Numbered from the stretch's first letter, positions 1 to 7,266 are shown. The stretch is 64,000 nt of DNA from Bacillus sp. FJAT-14578 (GCF_000504165.1 NZ_AYSE01000004.1:558001-622000); one strand, 5' to 3'. The notes: generated by a model not told the origin, from the sequence alone. Program-made: numbers and translations.

Positions 1-7
1 TTACCAT
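1..7 (-). CDS. First codons of a gene running off the left edge
   Basis: On the minus strand an AGGAGG-type ribosome binding site (complement of about 15-20) precedes an ATG whose complement is at 5-7, so a leftward gene probably begins here. Only two codons lie in the window, so nothing can be said about the product. Confidence 0.4.
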
Positions 8-157
8 GGGATTCCCTCCTGATCGATAGTAAATTATCCATATTGTTTGTAGCGAAAGATTTTTTATTCAGAAGTTGATATGAAGAGACGAATTAGGGAA
101 CGTTTGACAACGGGGCTTATGTGAACTCCTTTTGGATATAACAAGAGGGGTGTTTTT

Positions 158-328
158 ATGATTACACTTTCAAATGTTAAGCATGGAAATTGGACGGCAT
201 CTATCTCTTACACTCACGAAGAAGTGGTTGAACGTTTACTTGTATTTTACGGAGAAAAGAACCCAAATCAGTTAAGATTCAGAATCAAAATCCAGACTAT
301 GAAGGCTTGGGTAACAAAGTATCTTTAG
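158..328 (+). CDS. Small hypothetical protein, 56 aa
   Basis: A short reading frame starting MITLSNVKHGNW, with an AGAGGGG ribosome binding site at 144-150 seven bases before the ATG. It ends at TAG 326-328, just before a hairpin shared with the convergent deoD gene. The protein is slightly basic with no membrane segment or recognisable motif. The good ribosome binding site and the terminator placement argue for a real gene, but it could be the front of a longer decayed one. Function unknown. Confidence 0.5.
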   Translation: MITLSNVKHGNWTASISYTHEEVVERLLVFYGEKNPNQLRFRIKIQTMKAWVTKYL

Positions 329-353
329 ACAAGCCCAAAAGAACAAAATAATA

Positions 354-378
354 GGGCAGTGAGATCAAAGCACTGCCC
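354..378. terminator. Bidirectional hairpin between the 56-aa ORF and deoD
   Basis: GGGCAGTG (354-361) pairs with CACTGCCC (371-378) around a 9-base loop. The plus side continues TTCTTCATTTT and the minus side TATTATTTTG, so it can serve both converging genes. Confidence 0.75.
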
Positions 379-399
379 TTCTTCATTTTCTGGATCAAT

Positions 400-1107
400 C
401 TATTCGGCAATCAGTGCTTCTAATGCCATGATAATCATATCATTAAAGGTCGTTTGACGCTCTTCTGCGGTTGTTTCTTCACCTGTGAAAATGTGATCGC
501 TGACAGTTAGGACTGTTAAGGCATGAGCACCGTATTTGGCAGCTAACGTATATAACGCGGTTGTTTCCATCTCTACCGCCAGCACTCCATAATTCCCCAA
601 TTTCTCGACCATTTCCATGCTGTCACGGTAGAATACGTCCGCTGTTAACACATTGCCAACGCGAATATCAATTCCTTTTTCCATCCCGGCATTATAAGCT
701 TTCTGCAATAGCGGGAAATCGGCGCATGGAGCGAAATCAAACCCTGGGAAGGTGGCACGGTTTATATTCGAGTCTGTGCACGTAGTCATCGCAAGAATCA
801 CATCACGAACCTTTACATCTTTTTGGATTGCACCGCAAGTACCAACACGAATTAAATTTTTCACACCATAATCACGAATTAACTCATTCACATAAATAGA
901 AATGGATGGAATCCCCATTCCTGTACCTTGTACAGATACAGACTTTCCTTTATATGTCCCCGTAAAACCTAACATTCCTCGCACATTGTTGTAGCATGTA
1001 ACATCTTCTAAAAAAGTTTCCGCAATATATTTTGCACGTAATGGATCTCCCGGTAAAAGGATGTTTTCTGCAATATCTCCTTGCTTCGCATTAATATGAA
1101 CACTCAT
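400..1107 (-). CDS. deoD: Purine nucleoside phosphorylase, DeoD type
   Basis: Phosphorolysis of purine (deoxy)nucleosides to base plus (deoxy)ribose-1-phosphate in the cytoplasm, for purine salvage. The 235-residue length and whole sequence fit the hexameric DeoD family: the N-terminal phosphate-binding [14 protein letters not shown], the VGTCGA turn near residue 90, the VEMETTALY nucleoside-binding segment near 178-186 and the SDH with the catalytic Asp near 204. It lies directly downstream of the PbuE-like exporter on the same strand, so the two probably share a transcript. The ATG (complement at 1105-1107) has no ribosome binding site next to it; a perfect AAGGAGGT lies about 50 bases upstream across a hairpin (see 1114-1152). 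Confidence 0.95.
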   Translation of the reverse strand: MSVHINAKQGDIAENILLPGDPLRAKYIAETFLEDVTCYNNVRGMLGFTGTYKGKSVSVQGTGMGIPSISIYVNELIRDYGVKNLIRVGTCGAIQKDVKVRDVILAMTTCTDSNINRATFPGFDFAPCADFPLLQKAYNAGMEKGIDIRVGNVLTADVFYRDSMEMVEKLGNYGVLAVEMETTALYTLAAKYGAHALTVLTVSDHIFTGEETTAEERQTTFNDMIIMALEALIAE

Positions 1108-1113
1108 AATGTC

Positions 1114-1164
1114 ATGGTTATAATAAGGGTATTTCTACCGAATTATAACCATTTGCACCTCCTT
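1114..1164 (-). promoter_or_regulatory. Hairpin separating a perfect Shine-Dalgarno from the deoD start
   Basis: In the deoD mRNA the order is AAGGAGGT (complement 1157-1164), then ATGGTTATAA (1143-1152), a 19-base loop, its exact complement TTATAACCAT (1114-1123), then GACATT and the deoD ATG. Folding the 10-bp stem would bring the ribosome binding site to about 11 bases from the start. Without folding, the site would start a five-codon ORF (M-V-I-I-R-stop). The inverted repeat is read directly; the control of translation is inference. Confidence 0.5.
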
Positions 1165-1177
1165 AAAATGTGTAGTT

Positions 1178-2365
1178 TTATATTCCTGCAGCTTTTGTCT
1201 TTTCTTCTACAACCGCCGTTTGAATAATCGCTGGTCTTGTGACTGAAAACAAGGCACATATAAGAGCCATTAAAATGAATATGCCGCCGATTGATGCATT
1301 GTACAGGACTGAATATTGATCAATGACAATCCCGCCCACCATTGATCCTAAAGCAATTCCAAAATGCAATGCGGAATTATTCAAGCTTTGCTGGATATCA
1401 GATGATTCAGGGGCTGATTCAATTAAATAATTTTGCTGAGCGGGTGTAATAGCCCAGCTTAACATACTCCATATGATCATCACTGTTAAAAATAGCGGAA
1501 TCGAAAATGTTAGCTTGTTTAATACAAATAAGACAACGGAGAATAAAGAAATAATAGATAGAATACTTGTTTTGGAACCCCATTTGTCCGCGGCCAATCC
1601 TCCTATACCGCCGCCAAATACGGCCGCAACACCGAAGATGAAATAAAAAATACTTACCCACGTTGCATTTAAATGTAAAGCAGCTTTTAAAAAAGGAGTC
1701 AGATAAGCATATAGCGTTAAATGCCCTGTTAAAAACAATAAAGATGTTAATTGCGCCGTTATAAGTTTAGCATTCTTTAATGTTTGGAACTGCTGGCGCA
1801 GCGGGATAACCGGTTTTGGTTCTATTTTTCCTAAAAAGGCATAAACGCCGATCATTGAAATAAGAGTAAAAACGGCGATTAACAGAAATGGAGCACGCCA
1901 GCCAAAATGATTTCCAATAACAAGACCTATCGGAACGCCCAACACTAGAGACCCGCTGATTCCCATATAAATGACTCCGATCGCTCTTGCCCGATAGCCT
2001 TCTTTCACTATACTGGATGCAATCGTAATACATAATACGACTAAGAGCGAACCGCTTGCAGCTGATAATACCCTTGAAACCATCAGCACCATAAAATTGG
2101 GGCTTATGTAAGACATTACGTTCCCAATAAAAAATATGAACAATGTCCAAAGGCATAAAGATTTCCGTTCGATTTTTGCTGTCAATGTTAAAAGAACGGG
2201 AGCTGCAATCGCAAAGACAAGTGAAAAAACGGTGATTAGCTGCCCCGCGGTGCTAATAGAGATTTGCAGGTCATTGGCTACTAAGTCTAACGTTCCTCCG
2301 ACGATAAGCTCTACCATTCCTACGACAAACGAAGCAATTGCTAAAATGTAAACCCTAAAGTTCAT
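1178..2365 (-). CDS. pbuE: PbuE-like purine efflux MFS transporter
   Basis: A 395-residue 12-helix major facilitator transporter. From memory it closely resembles B. subtilis PbuE (purine base/nucleoside efflux): the N-terminus MNFRVYILA, the GMVELIVGGTL segment, the LTAKIERK loop between helices 2 and 3 (motif A region), and the helix-10/11 stretch LSWAITPAQQNYLIE with SSDIQQS. Its position directly before deoD supports a purine role. In B. subtilis pbuE is under an adenine riboswitch; I see none here. The leader instead carries two palindromes (2403-2446), suggesting a repressor. Substrate is inferred from similarity; another nucleoside or drug is possible. Confidence 0.8.
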   Translation of the reverse strand: MNFRVYILAIASFVVGMVELIVGGTLDLVANDLQISISTAGQLITVFSLVFAIAAPVLLTLTAKIERKSLCLWTLFIFFIGNVMSYISPNFMVLMVSRVLSAASGSLLVVLCITIASSIVKEGYRARAIGVIYMGISGSLVLGVPIGLVIGNHFGWRAPFLLIAVFTLISMIGVYAFLGKIEPKPVIPLRQQFQTLKNAKLITAQLTSLLFLTGHLTLYAYLTPFLKAALHLNATWVSIFYFIFGVAAVFGGGIGGLAADKWGSKTSILSIISLFSVVLFVLNKLTFSIPLFLTVMIIWSMLSWAITPAQQNYLIESAPESSDIQQSLNNSALHFGIALGSMVGGIVIDQYSVLYNASIGGIFILMALICALFSVTRPAIIQTAVVEEKTKAAGI

Positions 2366-2401
2366 ATGGAACCTCTCCTTTCAAAAGAATTTTTAAAAAA
2401 A

Positions 2402-2447
2402 GTTACTATATCGGTAGTAACTTTTTAATTACTACCGATATAGTAAC
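2402..2447. promoter_or_regulatory. Pair of palindromic operators in front of the purine exporter
   Basis: Two copies of TTACTA-N6-TAGTAA: 2403-2420 (core TATCGG) and 2429-2446 (core CCGATA). They sit in mirror orientation, so the whole forms a perfect 20-bp inverted repeat (2401-2420 / 2429-2448). This is typical of winged-helix (MarR or HxlR type) or TetR dimer sites and lies just upstream of the ribosome binding site. The whole could also fold as RNA. The cognate regulator is not identified. Confidence 0.65.
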
Positions 2448-2539
2448 TTAAATGCATTTGAATGACAAGCAAATTTTATTTAGGCTCTTTTCTAAAAGAT
2501 TGTTGTTTTTAGATAGGTTTCTTGAAAGATAACCGTTTA

Positions 2540-2570
2540 AGGTTGGTTGGAGCGGAAGGTGCGAGACTCC
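2540..2570 (+). repeat. Truncated copy of a Bacillaceae intergenic repeat
   Basis: The stretch ending TTGGAGCGGAAGGTGCGAG followed by ACTCC is the start of a dispersed intergenic repeat that I recognise from many Bacillaceae genomes, where it goes on into a GC-rich hairpin. Here it stops at 2570 and runs straight into an alanine racemase fragment, marking a recombination junction. Confidence 0.45.
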
Positions 2571-2708
2571 AGCGTAAGTTATGGTGCTACGTACATAGCA
2601 AAAATTGGGGAAGTAATTGCGACATTGCCAATCGGTTATACTGACGGTTATTCACGCGCACTTTCCAAATATAAGTTTCTTTCACTAATGAGTAATTTGC
2701 GTTTTTAA
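2571..2708 (+). pseudogene. alr: Alanine racemase fragment
   Basis: Forty-five codons in one frame read SVSYGATYIAKIGEVIATLP followed by IGYTDGYSRALS. This is the segment of PLP-dependent alanine racemase (D-alanine for peptidoglycan) that holds the second catalytic base, the Tyr of SYGATY. The frame then diverges into LSLMSNLRF and stops. Both the N-terminal barrel with the PLP lysine and the rest of the C-terminal domain are missing, so this is debris. It probably came in by recombination at the adjacent repeat. Confidence 0.8.
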
Positions 2709-2714
2709 AAAGGG

Positions 2715-2738
2715 ATTGCTACGGCAATTTCTTTTTTT
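2715..2738 (+). terminator. Hairpin with U-tract after the racemase fragment
   Basis: ATTGC (2715-2719), loop TACG, GCAAT (2724-2728), then a run of T broken by one C to 2738. Probably a surviving terminator of the decayed gene. The gap 2739-2989 is AT-rich and I see no gene in it. Confidence 0.5.
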
Positions 2739-2989
2739 ATTCCGTTAATGGGGCATTTGCACAATTAATTAAATATTTATAATCCGTTAACATTAGCTAA
2801 ATAAAATGATGGTAATTTTAAATTGTAACGATGGAGACAACAATATTCTATGGAGAATAGGGTGTGTTAGATAAAATGGTTACTAAAGTGGGCATAAATT
2901 TTTTACTTTTAATGGTGCATTTTTATTTGATTTGAGTGGCAGCTAAACATTTTTAAATTGTATAAGAATTTAATTATAAAATCACATGT

Positions 2990-3014
2990 CAGCAAATATA
3001 ATGCTGGCTTTTTT
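2990..3014 (+). terminator. Terminator-like hairpin upstream of fosB
   Basis: CAGCA (2990-2994), 7-base loop, TGCTG (3002-3006), then GCTTTTTTATT. It would stop transcription entering the fosB promoter region. Confidence 0.5.
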
Positions 3015-3101
3015 ATTGTGTGGAGCAGGCAGGGTACTTTCATAATTTTCCCTTCCTTTGTATGATGGGAATAGCAAGAAGTCTAATTTCGAGGTGGTAT
3101 A

Positions 3102-3521
3102 GTGACTGTAAAGGGTTTGAATCACTTTTTATTTTCCGTTTCTAATTTAGAGAATTCGATTAAATTTTATCAAAGCGTTTTTGACGCCAAGTTATTAGTT
3201 AAAGGGAGAAGCACTGCCTATTTTGATTTGAACGGTATGTGGCTTGCACTGAATGCAGAAAGTGATATTCCTCGTAATGAAATAAGCCATTCGTATACAC
3301 ACATCGCTTTTTCAATAGAAGAAGCAGACTTTATGAAAATGTACGAGAAACTAAAAGAATTGAATGTAAATATCCTTTCAGGCCGTCCAAGAGATGAAAA
3401 AGATAAAAAATCTATTTACTTTACAGATCCGGATGGTCATAAGTTCGAATTTCATACAGGTACACTGCAAGACAGATTAGATTATTATAAACAGGAAAAA
3501 AAACATATGGAATTTTTCTAA
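3102..3521 (+). CDS. fosB: Metallothiol transferase FosB (fosfomycin resistance)
   Basis: A vicinal-oxygen-chelate fold enzyme that opens the epoxide of fosfomycin with a thiol (bacillithiol in Bacillus) using a divalent metal. At 139 residues it has the usual length, and the key residues are visible: metal ligands His8 (GLNHF), His67 (SYTHIAF) and Glu116 (HKFEFH), plus the C-terminal [10 protein letters not shown] typical of FosB. Start is GTG at 3102 with GAGGTGG at 3091-3097. It is followed after 13 bases by a truncated GNAT frame. Identification is firm at family level; substrate is by similarity. Confidence 0.93.
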   Translation: MTVKGLNHFLFSVSNLENSIKFYQSVFDAKLLVKGRSTAYFDLNGMWLALNAESDIPRNEISHSYTHIAFSIEEADFMKMYEKLKELNVNILSGRPRDEKDKKSIYFTDPDGHKFEFHTGTLQDRLDYYKQEKKHMEFF

Positions 3522-3534
3522 ATCAATAAACTTA

Positions 3535-3897
3535 TTGGGGGGGGAAATAAAAGATGATGATAAAATAGTAGGTTATGTGTATTCAAATATCTCTCCCAAA
3601 GAAACATATTCAAATGAATTTGCCACTTTTTTTGACCTTTCTTCTGTAAGTCAAAATAATGTCGGCTGTTTATCTCAATTTTATATTAAAGAAGAGTACA
3701 GACAATACGGGGTTGGATCGATACTTTTTGAGATGTCAATGAAGTGGTTGGAGCAATTTGATGATGTCGAAGATTATTTTATCTTTGTTTCAAATGGCAA
3801 TCATAACGCACTGGAATTTTATAAACGTAAAGGATTTTTGGTTAGTCATGATATATTGGATGGCTTTATAACCGTTTTACGAAACTCTCAAAAGTAA
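3535..3897 (+). pseudogene. N-terminally truncated GNAT acetyltransferase
   Basis: The 120-residue frame carries the acetyl-CoA-binding half of a GNAT fold: KIVGYVY (beta strand), QFYIKEEYRQYGVGSILFE (motif A with the R/Q-x-x-G-x-G/A loop) and NHNALEFYKRKGF (motif B). The first 40-50 residues of a normal GNAT are absent, because the frame opens only 13 bases after the fosB stop at a TTG followed by eight consecutive G (3537-3544). The G-run could act as a ribosome binding site only for an out-of-frame ATG at 3554. Either a deletion fused the gene to fosB or it is a domain remnant; activity is unlikely. Confidence 0.65.
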
Positions 3898-3916
3898 TGT
3901 CTACATAAAAATGTTA

Positions 3917-3952
3917 GGAGTGTACCGGAATATCCGGTACACTCCTTGTTTA
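3917..3952 (+). terminator. Terminator after the fosB/GNAT pair
   Basis: GGAGTGTACCGGA (3917-3929), loop ATA, TCCGGTACACTCC (3933-3945), followed by TTGTTTATT. A perfect 13-bp stem. Confidence 0.85.
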
Positions 3953-3954
3953 TT

Positions 3955-4107
3955 CTAAGCGGTTGTTTTTTCAAATTCTCCTTCCATTTCCTGCGATGGT
4001 TTTTGATCAAGCATGCTCGTGAGGATAATGGCTATTGCGGAGAATAGAAATCCTGTTAGTCAAAATAATTCATTTCCTAAAGTGTACAACCACCCAAAAA
4101 ACAAAAT
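3955..4107 (-). pseudogene. C-terminal remnant of a sodium/solute symporter
   Basis: On the minus strand one frame ends LTGFLFSAIAIILTSMLDQK then PSQEMEGEFEKTTA and stop. This resembles the last membrane helix and acidic tail of PutP/OpuE-type Na+/proline symporters. An in-frame TGA (complement 4060-4062) splits it from upstream codons that still read GWLYTLGNELF. The remaining ~450 residues are absent. A decayed transporter; family assignment is from a short stretch. Confidence 0.5.
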
Positions 4108-4139
4108 TTCATTTCGTTATAGAGCGTTTTACTGCATTA

Positions 4140-4171
4140 CCGCGCATAATATCTCTTATGTGCGGTTTATT
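4140..4171. terminator. Hairpin upstream of the recombinase gene
   Basis: CCGCGCATAA (4140-4149) pairs, with one G-U, with TTATGTGCGG (4156-4165), followed by TTTATTAG. A TATAAT at 4182-4187 just after it may be the -10 box of the recombinase gene; no clear -35 is visible. Confidence 0.5.
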
Positions 4172-4225
4172 AGATTCATAGTATAATAATAGAAACGAAT
4201 CCTCATAAAGGAACGGCGGGATCTC

Positions 4226-5185
4226 ATGGACATATCAAATGAACAACTCATCTCTTGGTATGAAGAAGAGTTACTAATTTTCGAAACCCATATGGACAAT
4301 AAAGATTACTCACCTTTTACCATTGAAAATTATAAACGGGATGTGTTGTTTTTCCTTGAGCATCTTACCCGTAAAAAACAAGAAAAGGTAGAATTGGAAG
4401 AAACGAAGAAGATTCATATCACTTTATTCATGAATGAACTAAAAACAAAAAGAGGCAATTCGGCAACGACAAGAAACCGTCGATTGACGGCCATTCGTTC
4501 TTTTTATAGATGTTTGATGGATTATGAATGGGTCAGTCATAACCCGGCCGCGGAACTGGAAGCGGCTAAAGAACCGAAGGGAACACTCCCAACTTATTTG
4601 GAAAAAGAAGAGTTAAAAGCATTTTTCCATCAAATCGAAACCGTATCACAACAACAACATGTCAAGCGAAATAAAATCATCATGGGATTGATGGCTTTTG
4701 CCGGGTTACGCGTAACGGAGATTCATCGTCTCAATCGTTCAGCCATTCATATGGAAAAGAAGGGGATTACGGTGTTGGGAAAAGGAAATAAATCACGATA
4801 CATTCCGCTTCCTCGTGCATTATTCGATGAATTGATCGATTACATTCAACACGTTAGGCAGTATCCGATGAAAGGCCATGAGGATGCGGTTTTTATTTCA
4901 AGACGCGGGAAAAGAATTTCCCGACGAAGGATACAGGAAATCACCGAGCGAATTTGTCAAAGCTTAGCGAGTGAATTACCGTATGAAGGCTGGAAAATCA
5001 AACGAATCTCAAGCCATAAGCTAAGACATTCTTTTGCTACCCATTTAGTTCGTGACGGCAAAGACATCCGAACCGTCCAAGAGTTATTGGGTCATACGAA
5101 CTTGAATACGACTCAAAAATATACACATGTTTCCGATGAACAAAAAGAGCGGGCGATGGATATGGAAGTAAAAGAATATTTTTAA
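4226..5185 (+). CDS. Tyrosine recombinase, XerC/XerD-like
   Basis: A 319-residue site-specific recombinase. Residues 15-110 form the SAM-like core-binding domain (SPFTIENYKRDV, RRLTAIRSFYRCL). The catalytic domain shows the full set: Arg162 (GLRVTE), Lys186 (GKGNKS), His264 and Arg267 (HKLRHSF), His290 (LLGHTNL) and the nucleophile Tyr299 (QKYTHVS). It is longer than XerC/XerD (about 300) and has no phage or att-site context, so a housekeeping or domesticated role is likelier than a prophage integrase. A TATAAT lies about 40 bases upstream. Family is sure, target site unknown. Confidence 0.88.
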   Translation: MDISNEQLISWYEEELLIFETHMDNKDYSPFTIENYKRDVLFFLEHLTRKKQEKVELEETKKIHITLFMNELKTKRGNSATTRNRRLTAIRSFYRCLMDYEWVSHNPAAELEAAKEPKGTLPTYLEKEELKAFFHQIETVSQQQHVKRNKIIMGLMAFAGLRVTEIHRLNRSAIHMEKKGITVLGKGNKSRYIPLPRALFDELIDYIQHVRQYPMKGHEDAVFISRRGKRISRRRIQEITERICQSLASELPYEGWKIKRISSHKLRHSFATHLVRDGKDIRTVQELLGHTNLNTTQKYTHVSDEQKERAMDMEVKEYF

Positions 5186-5240
5186 TAATACGTTGGGATA
5201 TGATAAGATATAGTGATGCAATATACAGGAGGAGTAATAA

Positions 5241-5729
5241 ATGCTGGAAAATCAAATGAAACACGAGGCTTCTGAACGCTTTATGGATGCCCATATTGAA
5301 CGAGTACATAAGGAGACCGACGAATTGATTGCGGAAGAAACACCTGCTTTCTTTTTAAAAGAGTCCATCCAGTTTTTAAAACAGCATAAAAGCGAATTTA
5401 TTTATCTCGAATCCTCAGCGTTTGACCTTATCCGCGTCGATGCGATTTCGTTGGAGTTGGATGACATGTTCGGATTTTATAATGTCATGCTTGGATTAAA
5501 GCTTCAAAAAAAATATGACCATGCCTTAAAGACCTATCTATCTGAACACCTGGACGGTCCTGAGTTGAGATTCGGAGCCATGTTCAATCAGGCGGATGGC
5601 TTATGGGATTTAAATTTTGCCCTTAACTATGTCGCAGGATTCAAAGAAGAAATGTCCATCGGGGATGCCTATCAATTGATTTATACGTTTCTGTCTCAGT
5701 TGATTGAAGCGGTCCAAGAGGAGAAGTAA
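5241..5729 (+). CDS. Conserved hypothetical protein, 162 aa
   Basis: Start chosen at ATG 5241 behind AGGAGG (about 5228-5233). The protein is acidic, soluble and mostly helical by eye, with a first amphipathic stretch (SERFMDAHIERVHKETDELI) and a second half with many aromatic residues (ELRFGAMFNQADGLWDLNFA). No signal peptide, membrane segment or catalytic motif. It sits 55 bases after the recombinase and ends in a strong terminator, so the two may be co-transcribed. I do not recognise the family. Confidence 0.75.
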   Translation: MLENQMKHEASERFMDAHIERVHKETDELIAEETPAFFLKESIQFLKQHKSEFIYLESSAFDLIRVDAISLELDDMFGFYNVMLGLKLQKKYDHALKTYLSEHLDGPELRFGAMFNQADGLWDLNFALNYVAGFKEEMSIGDAYQLIYTFLSQLIEAVQEEK

Positions 5730-5737
5730 ACGATATC

Positions 5738-5777
5738 ATATGAAAAAAGCCTTCTTGTGAAGGCTTTTTTCATATGG
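5738..5777. terminator. Strong bidirectional terminator
   Basis: An 18-bp perfect stem: 5738-5755 pairs with 5760-5777 around loop TTGT, with A-run and T-run flanks. It serves the convergent pair formed by the 162-aa gene and the HxlR regulator. Confidence 0.9.
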
Positions 5778-5793
5778 CTGCCAGCAAGATTTT

Positions 5794-6150
5794 TTAATCG
5801 AGATGGACCGGCTGCGCCAAAACCTCGTCTTTATCCGGGTAGACCCGCTCGATATGATGTTCTCCCCAGGCGCATAATAAATCGAGAATTTGCTCAAGCG
5901 ACCAGCCGTAATCTGTTAAAGAATACTCGACTTTCGGGGGAACTTGATTGTATACGGTCCGTAAAATGACTCCGTCTTCTTCCAGTTCACGCAATTGCTG
6001 CGTCAACATTTTTTGGGTGATGCCAGGCATCAGCTTTTTCAATTCACTTGTGCGTCTCGTTCCTTTCGTCAAATGGCACAAAATGACGACCTTCCATTTT
6101 CCGCCGATTACTTCCAATGCCGCTTCTACTCCTATATTGTACTTCTTCAC
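5794..6150 (-). CDS. HxlR-family winged-helix regulator
   Basis: 118 residues, the normal size of an HxlR (DUF24) regulator. It has the family hallmarks GKWKVVILCHL, the recognition-helix region ITQKMLTQQLRELEEDG and the wing residues VPPKVEYSLTDYG. Such proteins act as dimers controlling neighbouring detoxification or redox genes and often sense thiol-reactive compounds, but no conserved redox cysteine is placed at the N-terminus here. It is divergent from mug; a 20-bp-spaced direct repeat (6295-6331) lies between them and is a plausible binding site. Confidence 0.9.
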   Translation of the reverse strand: MKKYNIGVEAALEVIGGKWKVVILCHLTKGTRRTSELKKLMPGITQKMLTQQLRELEEDGVILRTVYNQVPPKVEYSLTDYGWSLEQILDLLCAWGEHHIERVYPDKDEVLAQPVHLD

Positions 6151-6294
6151 GAGCTCAGCCTCCTTTAAGGGTTATTCGTGTTATCGATAGATTGTCTTTT
6201 GATTTTTATTTTATTTAATCCTCGTATTTGTCACAAAGTTTCATGTATTCCATCATAGCACTCACTTTCTATTATGGCTAGTACGGTACTTAAA

Positions 6295-6331
6295 GGTGCC
6301 TATATTACTTTTTTGGTACCTATGCTACTTT
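6295..6331. promoter_or_regulatory. Direct repeats between hxlR-type gene and mug
   Basis: GGTGCCTATATTACTTT (6295-6311) and GGTACCTATGCTACTTT (6315-6331) match at 14 of 17 positions and are exactly 20 bp apart, two helical turns. HxlR itself is reported to bind tandem direct repeats, so these are candidate sites for the neighbouring regulator. Confidence 0.5.
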
Positions 6332-6390
6332 AAGTTTGAATCATTCAGGATATATTAATAAAATCATTTCAAAGAAGGCGGGATCATGAC

Positions 6391-6906
6391 ATGCAGCCAA
6401 TCAATGATCATTTAAAGGAACATTTAGACGTTTTATTTGTCGGCTTTAACCCTAGTATCCGTTCTGGAGAAACGGGACATCATTTTGCCAATCCGAATAA
6501 TCGCTTTTGGACCATTTTACATAAAGCAGGCTTAACACCGAGAAAATATCATCCGACAGAAGACGGCGACTTGCTGCAGTTGGGGTATGGATTGACGAAT
6601 ATCGTAGCCAGGCCGACCAAAACGGCCCAAGAAATCACGAAGGAAGAGTACAAAGAAGGGCGGGAAGAGTTAAAAAGGAAAATAGCTCATTACAAACCGA
6701 AAATCGTCTGCTTTGTTGGAAAAGGCGTTTATCAGGAGTACAGCCAAAAGAAGGACCTTCCATGGGGTCTTCAAAAAGAACCAGTTGTCCCAGGCACAAT
6801 GGAGTTTGTTGCTCCTTCTTCGAGCGGACTGGTCAGAATGAAAATGGATGAAATCGTTGGCATTTATGGGGAATTGCCGAAACTAATTGATTCTATAAAA
6901 AGATAA
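6391..6906 (+). CDS. mug: Mug-type mismatch-specific uracil-DNA glycosylase
   Basis: Base-excision repair glycosylase of the MUG/TDG family, removing uracil (and ethenocytosine) opposite guanine. At 171 residues it has the family core: GFNPSIRSG near residues 18-26 (E. coli GINPG motif with the water-activating Asn), the HHFANPNNRFWTIL segment, and the insertion-loop PSSSGLVR near 141-148, equivalent to NPSGLSR. Start ATG 6391; an AAGGCGGGA ribosome binding site lies a few bases upstream. It stands alone, divergent from the HxlR gene. With AlkA and ExoA the window carries three base-excision repair enzymes. Confidence 0.9.
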   Translation: MQPINDHLKEHLDVLFVGFNPSIRSGETGHHFANPNNRFWTILHKAGLTPRKYHPTEDGDLLQLGYGLTNIVARPTKTAQEITKEEYKEGREELKRKIAHYKPKIVCFVGKGVYQEYSQKKDLPWGLQKEPVVPGTMEFVAPSSSGLVRMKMDEIVGIYGELPKLIDSIKR

Positions 6907-7039
6907 AACGGCCAGAAAAAGAACTTATGTTCTACCATTTTAATCCAACTTATAGTATAATAATAGTATACATTAGTTTGTTTTCAAGGGCGGTCGGCTA
7001 ACTCCCATTTATTTTTCCAAATGGAAAGGGGGTGATGCC

Positions 7040-7126
7040 ATGTCGGTTTATGAATCCATTAGTCTGATGATTTCATTCAGTATGCTAATCATTGCGATTC
7101 TGGCTTTTCATAACCATAAAAAATAG
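7040..7126 (+). CDS. Small hydrophobic type I toxin (TxpA/BsrG/holin-like family)
   Basis: A 28-residue peptide beginning MSVYESISLMISF, then a hydrophobic segment (MLIIAILAF) and a basic tail HNHKK. The M-S/T-x-Y-E-S/A-x-x-x-M-I start followed by one membrane helix is the signature of Bacillus type I toxins such as TxpA and BsrG and of the holin-like toxins. The ribosome binding site AAAGGGGGTGA (7025-7035) is very strong. TATAAT at 6956-6961 is a possible -10 for its mRNA. The 3' end overlaps an antisense transcript predicted on the minus strand. Confidence 0.8.
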   Translation: MSVYESISLMISFSMLIIAILAFHNHKK

Positions 7127-7175
7127 ACCTTCCTTGAGAACTCGCCATTCATGAGGAAGGTCTATCCGTCTTTTT
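7123..7175. terminator. Bidirectional terminator of toxin mRNA and antisense RNA
   Basis: ATAGACCTTCCT (7123-7134) pairs with AGGAAGGTCTAT (7154-7165). On plus it is followed by CCGTCTTTTT, on minus by TTTTTTATGG. Confidence 0.8.
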
Positions 7176-7208
7176 AAGGCCGATCCCTGGAAGGAACGAC
7201 TATTGTAT

Positions 7209-7243
7209 GACCGTAGTTAGTAGCCGCTAACTGCGGTCTTTTT
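7209..7243 (+). terminator. Second hairpin downstream of the toxin
   Basis: GACCGTAGTTAG (7209-7220) pairs, with one G-U, with CTAACTGCGGTC (7227-7238), then TTTTTAG. It would end a longer toxin transcript and lies within the predicted antisense RNA. Confidence 0.65.
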
Positions 7244-7266
7244 AGTATATTCATGTTTGTAGTTAC

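Larger units (their letters stand above)
7117..7260 (-). ncRNA. Predicted antisense antitoxin RNA of the type I module
   Basis: A minus-strand promoter at 7267-7295 would start an RNA near 7260. It would run left to a hairpin whose minus-strand exit is ATTTTTTATGG (7113-7123), inside the toxin coding end. The RNA of about 140 nt would pair with the toxin mRNA 3' end, the arrangement known for txpA/RatA and bsrG/SR4. Promoter and terminator are read from the sequence; the RNA is inferred. Confidence 0.6.

Noticed and set aside
4226-5185. Tyrosine recombinase as a prophage or integron integrase
   Set aside because: No phage genes, att repeats or cassettes nearby; the sequence is closer to XerC/XerD.
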